This document shows, piece by piece, positions 56,470 through 64,000 of a DNA stretch of 64,000 nt; the first letter of the stretch is position 1, and each line of letters opens with the position of its first letter. Origin of the DNA: Limnanthes douglasii subsp. nivea. Taxonomy: Eukaryota > Streptophyta > Magnoliopsida > Brassicales > Limnanthaceae. A program made the position numbers and the translations under genes. The stretch covers positions 216,559,046-216,623,045 of the forward strand of contig JAUPFV010000002.1 of NCBI GenBank assembly GCA_036936605.1. Direction: 5' to 3'. The notes under the pieces were generated by a model. It had not been told where the DNA came from, searched no databases, and saw only the letters and a program-made list of their open reading frames with translations.

Positions 56470-57675
56470 CAGTGGCGTTAGCCAGGATTTAAACCCTATG
56501 GTGTCCTGGTTATTGTCCAAAAAATATTTCTAAAAATATTTTTTTGTAGTGGAAGTTGTAAAATGGTGTTGTAACATATCTTCATTTTACATCTATATAA
56601 AAGTTGTTTATTTGTTTAAGTAAGTTTTTCATATTATTTTTGTGAACACTTTGAAGTACTATTGTAACATAAGAAAATATAAGTTGACTAATAGATGTAT
56701 TGATTATGACATTTATTATTAGTGAACTCGAGAGGCTATGTTGTTACGGTTAGATCGGGTTTTAGTTTGAGCTTTTCTGCAGTATACAGAGACTAATAGA
56801 TGTATTGATTATGACATATATTTTTAGTGAATTCGAGAAATTAAGTTGTTACAGTTTGATCCGTAAAGCAAAATAAAAAATTATAATTTATGCAGGTCTA
56901 TTTGTTTCGAAATGGAACTCTACAGATCTCCATCTTAAGAAGAAATATAGATCAACCAATGTTAATCTTAGTGAATAGTAATATAAGACACGTAGCAAAG
57001 CTTCAATTTTAAAAATTAATAACATAGAGTCATAATAAATACCTTAATATTTGAAGCTTTTAGTTAGAATTTTCTAATTATAGTAAAAGAACAATTATTC
57101 TAAAAAATTGTATCTTATAGTTAGGGGGCGACGACAAATGAACCAACCTACTGATCAAATTTATATAAATTTATATTATTTTTTGAATCAACATATTTAT
57201 AAATAAATAATATATAAAATAAAATAAATAATAAAAACTTAATTCAAAAAAAGTAAATAATAAAAACTTAAGAGCTAGGTCTCGAACCCAAAATCTGTGG
57301 GTTCCTGACCAGCATCTTTGCCAACTTGACTGGACCATAAACATGCCTAATGTACTAAATATATTACTCCCTCTGTCTCATAATATGTGTCTTTCTAGAA
57401 GAGATTTTTTGTCTCATAATATATGTCGTTCTCGTTTTCCAATGCAGTATTATTACATATATTCCACTTTCAACCAATAAAATAGTTAACTTTCTGCATA
57501 AGTTATTAACTCCACCAATCAAACTTATTTTCTTTTATTCTTTCAAAGTCATTATTACTTTTCTTAATATTGGTGAAGAAACCTTAAACGACTAATATTA
57601 TGAGACGGAGGGAGTATTTATCTAGCTAGGTGGGTTCCTGGGATCCCACAGGACCCCACCTGGCTCCGCCGCTAC
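56470..57675. mobile_element. Non-autonomous hAT-type element with nested MITE
   Basis: The left end is CAGTGGCGTTAGCCAGG. The right end is CTGGCTCCGCCGCTAC, whose complement GTAGCGGCGGAGCCAG resembles the left end. The flanking 8-mers TTTGTGTG and AATGTGTG agree at six positions. It contains a Stowaway element (57367-57614) and a ~70-bp direct repeat at 56686 and 56791 (GACTAATAGATGTATTGATT). No transposase is present. Confidence 0.6.
57367..57614. mobile_element. Stowaway MITE (Tc1/mariner)
   Basis: It is 248 bp long with terminal inverted repeats CTCCCTCTGTCTCATAATAT and the complement of CTCCCTCCGTCTCATAATAT, flanked by the TA dinucleotide at 57365-57366 and 57615-57616. These are the classical hallmarks. 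It encodes nothing and depends on a mariner transposase elsewhere. Confidence 0.95.
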
Positions 57676-57867
57676 AATGTGTGGCGACCGAATGACTGCG
57701 TCACTGAGAGTAGTCGATAGTTTCTACATGACAAACAAAACATTTTCATTTTCTAATCATGGTAATAAATATTTTTGATTTTGTTTTAATGGAAAAAATC
57801 TTATAGGCATACGACCCTAATGATAGTTTCTAGATTCCAAACATATATTACTGGGGTTATATACTAG

Positions 57868-58245
57868 CTGGGGCCAGTAGAGTAAATCCCAAACAAAAGA
57901 TTATTAGGGTTTACCCTAGTCATATATATAAATGATACTACAAGAGTGATAGAGTTGAATTGAGAAAATGAACATTTTAAACAAAAAGATGTACGATGAA
58001 TAATATTGTCCAGGTGTGCAATGAAGTAAGTGACAATACTATCATTTATATATACGTGTGAAGTTTTATATATAATAATATTACATACGTAACTGGTATA
58101 TTTAATTTAAATTTATTACATATATAATTTAAATTTATTACATATATACGTGGTCACTTTTTCCATATATTGATTGAAGTTGTTCGTTACCCAAGCATGT
58201 TTTTAAACTTTTTATAAACCATGACTCGATTATGGTACATAGAGT
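57868..58245. repeat. Repeat flanking Copia 2, related to 50852-51215
   Basis: Second copy of the repeat described at 50852. It includes an extra local duplication of TTTAAATTTATTACATATAT near 58100-58150. 58246-58372 between it and the Copia frame has no supported gene. Confidence 0.5.
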
Positions 58246-58372
58246 AGTTTTTGTCCGAATTCTTTAAAAGACTAGGACTCCAATAGATTACGTGTCTAGG
58301 AGAAGTTGCATACAGTAGTTCTTTATAGACCTGATGTTAAATGCACGTGTAACTGATCAATAAGTAGAAGAT

Positions 58373-60105
58373 ATGTTGTTTGTGGTCACTTATCTTCCAG
58401 GCAGAGAATCGAGTGAGAGCTGGTTGATTGACAGTGGATGCACAAATCATATGACATATGATAAAGAGCTATTTGAGGAATTAAAAGACACTAAAGTCAA
58501 GAGAGTGAAGATCAGAAACGATGAACACCTGGAAGTCAAGGGAAAATGTATAATAGCTATAACAAGCTATGAAGGTACAAAGTTTATTCAGATGTTTTAT
58601 TTGTACCTCAAATTGATCAAAATCTCTTAAGTGTTGGTCAATTACTCGATAAAGGCTATAAAGTGTTGTTTGAGAATAAACAATGCCTGATCAAAGATGT
58701 TAGCGGCAAAGACTTGTTCAATGTCAAAATGAAAGGAAAAAGGTTTGTTCTAAATCTAATAGAGATAACGAGATGCATGCTTCATAAAAAAAATCTTCCA
58801 AAACACTTTTGGGGAGATGCAGCAAACACTGTTGTGTACTTACAAAATCAAATGTCGACAAACGCTGTAAAAGACTTGACACTATTTGAAGTTTGTTATG
58901 GTTACAAACCTTCTTTAAAGTTTCTTAAAATATTTGGCTGCCTTTGTTTCACTTATATTCCACTGGTCAAACGAGATAAGCTTGATAAAAAGGTAGAAGC
59001 CAAATTTTTAATTGGGTATAACACTATATCCAAAGTTTATAGAGTTTTCCAGCCACTTACTGGTCGAGTTATAGTGAGCCGAGATGTTCATTTTATTGAA
59101 AATGAGAAATGGAATTGGGAAGAATCAACCAAGGTGAACCAGATTTTTAATTCACAAAACAGTTCAATCAATGGTAGCATGATAGAAGAAGAAGAACCTA
59201 GAGATGAGGGGCAAGATGTTTCAGTTGATGATGCTCCGGTAAGAGGTACTAGGTCTTTGTCTAATATTTATCAAAGGTGTAATGTAGCTGTTTGTGAACC
59301 TACAGGGTTCTTTGATGCAAAAGACAGTCAACATTGGATGACTGAATGCAGGAGGAGCTGTCGATGATCGTAAAAAATAAAACTTGGGAGTTGGCTGATT
59401 GATCTCGATACAGAAAAATAATTAGTGTAAAATGGGTTTTCAGAACAAAGCTAACTCCTGATGGTTTAGCTAACAGATTCAAAGCAAAACTTGTTGTAAA
59501 AGGATATGCACAAGTGTTTGGAGTGGACTATTCAGAAACATTTGCACATGTTGCTAGGCTTGACACACTAAGATTACTGCTTGCTCTTGCGGATCAAAAT
59601 AGTTAGAAAGTTTTCTAACTTGATGTTAAATTTGCGTTCTTAAATGGAGATTTGCAAGAAGAAATTTTTGTTGAGCAACCTGAAGGTTTTGTAAGCAGAG
59701 GGAACGAAAATAAAGTCTACTTGTTAAAAAAGGCTTTATACGGCCTAAAACAGGCTTCCTGAGCATGGTACAACAGGATTGATGATCATTTGGCGGTTCT
59801 TGGCTTTCATAAAAGTCAATCTGAACTCACATTGTATGTCAAGAATGAAGGTACAAATACCTTAATCATTTCTCTTTATGTAGATGATTTGTTAATTACA
59901 TGAAATAACCTTGACCAAATTAATCAGTTCAAACTCGAAATGGAAGAGGTCTTCGAAATGATAGACCTTGGTCTGATGAAATACTTCTTTGGTATTGAGA
60001 TCAAACAAAGCCATGATGAAGTGTTCATATGTCAAGGAACGTATGCAAAGTAGATACTTACAAAAATTCAAATGGAAGATTGCAAAGCAATGCACTTTGT
60101 GCAAA
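58373..60105 (+). pseudogene. Copia 2 protease-(integrase remnant)-reverse transcriptase
   Basis: The protease part reads SWLIDSGCTNHMT with an intact DSG (58429-58437). A frame change near 58590 continues LLSVGQLLDKGYKVLFENKQ. Then GKRFVLNLIE joins directly to RCMLHKKNLPKHFWGDAAN at about 58770. The integrase zinc finger and DDE core, some 150-200 residues, are deleted. The integrase C-terminus follows: FLKIFGCLCF, KFLIGY, VIVSRDVHF. Reverse transcriptase words from 59390 on are [60 protein letters not shown] and SLYVDDLLIT, with several in-frame stops and an intact YVDD. The RNase H end is missing. It belongs to a different Copia lineage from Copia 1 and has no LTR here. Confidence 0.8.
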
Positions 60106-60129
60106 AATAGTATCATTTTCAATGCTCGC

Positions 60130-60790
60130 CCAATCCCTCAAGACATATATATCACTACAATATTTATAATTCTTAAAGTAGACTTCCTTAATACCTGAAT
60201 GATTATAGACCAATCAGTTTATCTACAGTGTATCCAAGATTTTGAATGAAATGTTAGCAATTATTCTTCCTAAGATTGTATCTTATGAGCAATGAGGTCT
60301 TTTCAAGAGCATGAATATTCTTGATTATATCATTCTGACCCAAGAGTTAACTCGTGATTTATATAGGAAAATTAGAGGTGGAAATGTGATGATCAAAATA
60401 GACATGTCCAAAGCTTTTAATAGACTCTCTTTTAACTTTATCCTAAATATTTTGGAAGCATTTGGTGTTGATAAAAGGTTGTTTGATATGATTAAGAAGT
60501 GTATTAATTAATTGTTGTTTTCAATTATCGTGAATGAAGACCTACAAGGTTTTTCCAAGTCTACCAAAGGAGTTAGGAAAATGGATCTTATTTATCTCCT
60601 AACCTATCTATTATAGGTGAAGAATATCTTATTATGGGCCCTAAAAATCTATGTGAAGACAATAATGAAATGAAATATAAAAAAGGGTGCTCATCGGTCA
60701 TATATTTTTTAGCATTTGCAGATGATTTCATCATCTTTGCAAATGATACCTCCTCTAATATCAACAAAATCATTATGTTCCCACATCATT
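60130..60790 (+). pseudogene. LINE reverse-transcriptase fragment
   Basis: It reads NDYRPISLST, SMNILDYIILTQELTRDL, GGNVMIKIDMSKAFNRLSF and LAFADDFIIFAND, the fingers-palm part of a LINE reverse transcriptase including FADD. It begins within about 30 bp of the Copia 2 end, with no spacer of other origin recognised. Stops are frequent. The wording is nearer to LINE 2 than to LINE 1. Confidence 0.7.
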
Positions 60791-60805
60791 ACTAAGACGG
60801 GTATG

Positions 60806-61184
60806 ATAGGATCAAATATCTTTGGATATACATTCCAGTAATTCGGGCTTTATCCGAAGGGATCATTCGGACAAGGTATACAAAAGTTGATGACTAAGCA
60901 GCAACCTAAACGAACTAATTACTCAGCTATGTGCCTTATACCTTAAATCATGGGTTTGTGGGTTCATAAAATGGGCCAAAATAGAAGATCTGACCCGAAT
61001 GACCCATGGACTTTAAACATAGTATAAATACATCAACGGACATCATTAAATAGGCTGGACTTTTTCTAAAACATTAAATACAAAGATACACCTCATTTCT
61101 CTCACTACTCTCTACTAAACACTTAAAATCAACCAGTTGAAAGATATTCCAATTTTACTCCTAAATTAGATTTTTCCATCAACA
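60806..61184 (+). mobile_element. Gypsy 5' LTR (left border tentative)
   Basis: The segment ends TCCATCAACA at 61184 and is followed by a primer-binding-site-like TGGCGACCACAGTGGGA (61188-61204). It has TATAAATA at 61023-61030 and a CT-rich leader (TCTCTCACTACTCTCTACT). The left border near 60806 (TGATAGG) is a guess. No second LTR is in the window. Confidence 0.55.
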
Positions 61185-61187
61185 GAT

Positions 61188-61204
61188 TGGCGACCACAGT
61201 GGGA
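61188..61204 (+). other. Gypsy primer-binding site
   Basis: TGGCGACCACAGTGGGA, three bases after the LTR-like CA end, in the form seen in many plant Gypsy elements. I do not assign the tRNA. Confidence 0.55.
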
Positions 61205-61382
61205 GCGCGAGGTGCCTGAATAGCTCTATTCAAAACCTTAGTTATAATTCGAACTTTGGAAATCATTGAGACATGGATCTCAATATGCAAGAAGTTTCAC
61301 CTCATGAAAATTAATGAATAAGAGAGGATAATGAGCATGCTATTGTGTCTCATGTCAATCACAACACAGAAGAAAGACCTTC

Positions 61383-62689
61383 ATGCAAGATGAACGTGAT
61401 CAGTTGAGGACTGAGATTGAAACTTTGAGAGCCCAAAGGAAAACTGAAAGAGGATTGAAAGAAAAATCTAATGCGGAAGGTATATCTATAGATGAGCCTG
61501 GTGATACTAATAAAGAAGGTGAAAATTATCAATCCCCAAAGGCTCGTATTAATTCTAAAAAAGAGCATCGGGTAAACAAGTGATCCGCACGTCGGGTTCT
61601 ACTGAAAATTCAACCACAACATCTGACTCTGATGGGTCATCTTCATCAAGTAGTGACCATGGGCGTGAGAAGAAAAAAGAAAAGTTATCTAAAAAGTATT
61701 CTAAGACAAGATATGTAAAGGGTAAATGTAAGAAGAAGAAGTATCAAGGGAAAGTTAAAGGATCGCTTAATCACTATATTGATCATTTGATAAGTGATCA
61801 ATTTGCTATCCAATCTAAACCAGGTATCTCTGCCACTCCGGATTAGGATCACATGTTTAGCCGAAGTCATAATTGGAGGAAATCTCCCTTGTCCTAAAAG
61901 ATTTTAGTTGGGCATCTTTCGAGGCGTTTTGATAGTTCTAAAATAGAAAAATATGATATGAGAAAAGATCATGATAATCACCTTGAATAGTTCAACAATT
62001 TCATGATTAATTTTGATGATAATGAGAAACGTTTATGTCGGGATTTCTCACACACCTTCAAGGAAAGTGCATTAAACTGGTATAACAGTTTACCAAAGAG
62101 ATCCATTAAACACTTTGATGTATTTTGGATGGTCTTTCGGAGGAAATTTGTGGGAAGTAAAGAAATTAAGGAAAATAGTGATACCATCATCTATTGTGCA
62201 CAAGAATCGAATGAATCTTTAAAATATTATATCAGTCGTTTTGTAAATATAAAAAATAGGTTAGTTGATTGTTTTTTTGAGCAGGTGGCAATCGCTTTTT
62301 TAAGACAAGATTTGAATATGGGTGAATTAGCTGATTCAGTAAATCGGAAGAAAGAAATTAATTTGGGAGGGTTACTCAACCAGGTCGAAAAACATATCAC
62401 AGTGGAGGAAACTAAAAATATAGAGTACCATGCCAGAATAGATCTGCTCCAATTGCTTCAATTTTGCAAGTTAGTACTCAATCGCAAGCCACAATCAATT
62501 ATAGGCTTAAAGATTCCGTACAAGGTTCCCATCGGCCTAGGAAAAGTCAATCAAATCAAAACTAGCAAGGTATACCCAAGTAGGCCAGTTAATACTCACT
62601 CTCACCCAAGTGCAAGTATAACACAAACAACTTCGGCAGTGCTCCAAGACAAAATATTGGTATGTCTAGACAAGAAGTTGCTAGGGTAA
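61383..62689 (+). pseudogene. Gypsy gag
   Basis: An N-terminal coiled-coil-like, charged part (DQLRTEIETLRAQRKTER, 61383-61583) is followed, after frame breaks, by a Ser/Asp then Lys-rich stretch (61580-61846). The Retrotrans_gag domain is in the frame 62003-62689: HTFKESALNWYNSLPKRSI, ESLKYYISRFVNIKNRL and GGLLNQVEKHITVEE. Gag forms the virus-like particle in the cytoplasm. No zinc knuckle is visible. At least two frame breaks are present, so it is non-functional. Confidence 0.75.
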
Positions 62690-62899
62690 TTGTAGAAAGG
62701 TTTTGATGTGGATTTGGAGTACTTAGATCCTGATCCAGATTGGAATCAAGTCGGAATGATAGTGGAAATAAAATCCACGGTATCCTATCTATGCAGCTTT
62801 TTCAAATCCTTAATCATTTTTTTTGGAGGGGAGGGAACACCATGACAACACCTTCAAGTTGTTCAAAAAAAGACATGACAATAGTCTCATCAATCAGTT

Positions 62900-63455
62900 T
62901 GAAGGAAAAGTGTCTACACATCTCTAGCAGAGTCTTGCTCCATTCAGTGTCTTTGATGAGGATGACCTGAGAAATATTGTGGGCCCACACGAAGATTCTA
63001 TAGTAATAGGGGCGTCCATTGAGGGTAATGACATTTGTCGAATCTTGAATGACACGATCAGTTCAGCTAATATTTTATTCTTATCAACGTATAAGAAAAT
63101 GAAGAATCCTCCAATTATCTAGCGCTCGAACCAGACAATAGTAGGATTCACTGGTAGCTCAGCCGATGTAATCGGAGAGTTTGGAGGAGAGGTCTTTGTG
63201 GGGAAAGGTCCATTTAAGAAAATGGTGAGGGTTTTGTTTATAATAGTTGATTGTCCAACGTCTTATAATGTTATATTTGAAAAATCCTGGCTATCTAGGA
63301 TGCATGAAGTGGCTTCCACAGTTCACCAATGTTTGAAATATTTAGTGGGAGGTCAGGTAGACGTTGTCCGAAGTAGCCAAATGGTAGCACATAAATGTTA
63401 TGTCACTGTTATTGTTCCACAGTCGCTGGAATTAGTGCAAGTTGACAAAGAATAA
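62900..63455 (+). pseudogene. Gypsy retroviral-type aspartic protease region
   Basis: The frame pieces 62930-63120 and 63198-63455 read CRILNDTISSANILFLSTYK, then VGKGPFKKMVRVLFIIVDCP, then YNVIFEKSWLSRMHEVAST. This is the plant Gypsy protease order. The active-site D-x-G segment (usually DxGSSANIL) is replaced by DTISSANIL, so the catalytic Gly is lost. A TAG stop occurs near 63120. Confidence 0.65.
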
Positions 63456-63459
63456 CAAT

Positions 63460-64000
63460 TAGTGGATCCTTCTTCCGAACCAAATAAAATAGATGATCTA
63501 AGGGAGGCTTCCAATGTGTTGATCCCAGTTGAAGAAGTTAAAATTCATCGATTGGCAGAAGGTAAAAGTGTCAATGTTGGATCTAAATTATCATTAAGAT
63601 TAAAATAGAAATTCTTATCCTTTTTATTTAATAATCCGCGTGTATTTATGTGGTGTAATGAAGATGTAACTAGAGTGTCAACCAGCATGATTAGTCACAA
63701 ACTGTCTGATTGATCCGATGTTGTGCAAGTGGTACAAAAAAGAACAGTTTTTTCTGAAGAAAAAATCCGAAGTAATAGTCCAAGAAGTAGATCGTCTAAT
63801 CAAGGTGGGACATATTAAATAATCTCAATACCCTCTTTGGACATCTAACCTAGTTCTAGTCAAAAAGAAAAATGGAAAATGACGTATGTGTATTGACTTC
63901 ACGGATCTCAATACCCTCTTTGGGCATCTAACCTAGTTATTGTCCCAATGATCCATTTGCAGTGCCCGGATAGATAAACTAGTATATTTTACCTCAAGGA
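63460..64000 (+). pseudogene. Gypsy reverse-transcriptase start, cut by window end
   Basis: It carries VVQKRTVFSEEK, then after a frameshift VIVQEVDRLIKVGHI, YPLWTSNLVLVKKKNGK and CIDFTDLN, the N-terminal fingers of a Gypsy RT. A 34-bp segment (63822-63855) is copied at 63905-63938, destroying the LNxxCPNDPFPLPRID stretch. Stops are present. The rest lies beyond the window. Confidence 0.7.

Overview
The window looks like a stretch of AT-rich plant nuclear DNA, most likely from a eudicot. It is built almost entirely of transposable elements and their remains. The evidence for a plant is the set of families present: FAR1-type Mutator-like transposases, DUF4283-type LINE ORF1 proteins, a TTF/ZMYM-like hAT, plant mobile domain (PMD) sequence, Stowaway, Ty1/Copia and Ty3/Gypsy polyproteins, and an S-domain-type receptor-kinase fragment. 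The species cannot be named from the sequence. No complete host gene can be supported. There is no rRNA, tRNA gene, CRISPR or bacterial-type operon.

Layout, left to right. 1-5.0 kb: a minus-strand Ulp1 (C48) protease-like gene in pieces, with a small acidic ORF (443-835) beyond it; the non-coding gaps carry a dispersed palindromic repeat built on GCGAATTGTTTG. 5.4-11.6 kb: a decayed Mutator-like element (FAR1, MULE, SWIM and OTU remnants), with arrays of GC-rich hairpins on either side. 11.6-12.6 kb: a minus-strand LINE ORF1 fragment. 13.3-14.2 kb: a non-autonomous Mutator-type element, with a second copy at 43.1-43.9 kb. 14.3-20.1 kb: a nearly intact LINE. 20.1-26.2 kb: a second, older LINE of another lineage with a C-terminal RNase H and a (TA)n end.

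26-30 kb holds direct repeats and another copy of the hairpin-array element. 30.5-32 kb is a PMD pseudogene. 35.4-36.4 kb is a second, minus-strand FAR1 MULE. 37.2-38.4 kb has three ~500-bp repeat units. 39.0-39.3 kb is a tRNA-derived SINE with a clear target-site duplication. 39.6-41.3 kb and 45.6-47.9 kb are two related hAT elements. 47.9-48.3 kb is a receptor-kinase remnant. 51.2-54.2 kb is a 5'-half Copia element on the minus strand with its LTR and primer-binding site. 55-58.2 kb holds non-autonomous hAT elements, one containing a Stowaway MITE. 58.4-60.1 kb is a second Copia fragment, followed by a LINE reverse-transcriptase scrap. 60.8 kb to the end is the LTR, gag and protease of a decayed Gypsy element running off the window.

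The region reads as nested, decaying heterochromatin. Coding pieces are interrupted by nonsense codons, several explainable as Trp to TAG, and few by frameshifts. The most unusual signals are structural rather than coding: the palindromic repeat inside the Ulp1-like gene, the GC-rich hairpin arrays in an AT-rich background, the repeat-bearing 5' region of the younger LINE, and a 42-bp self-complementary palindrome near 29.66 kb.
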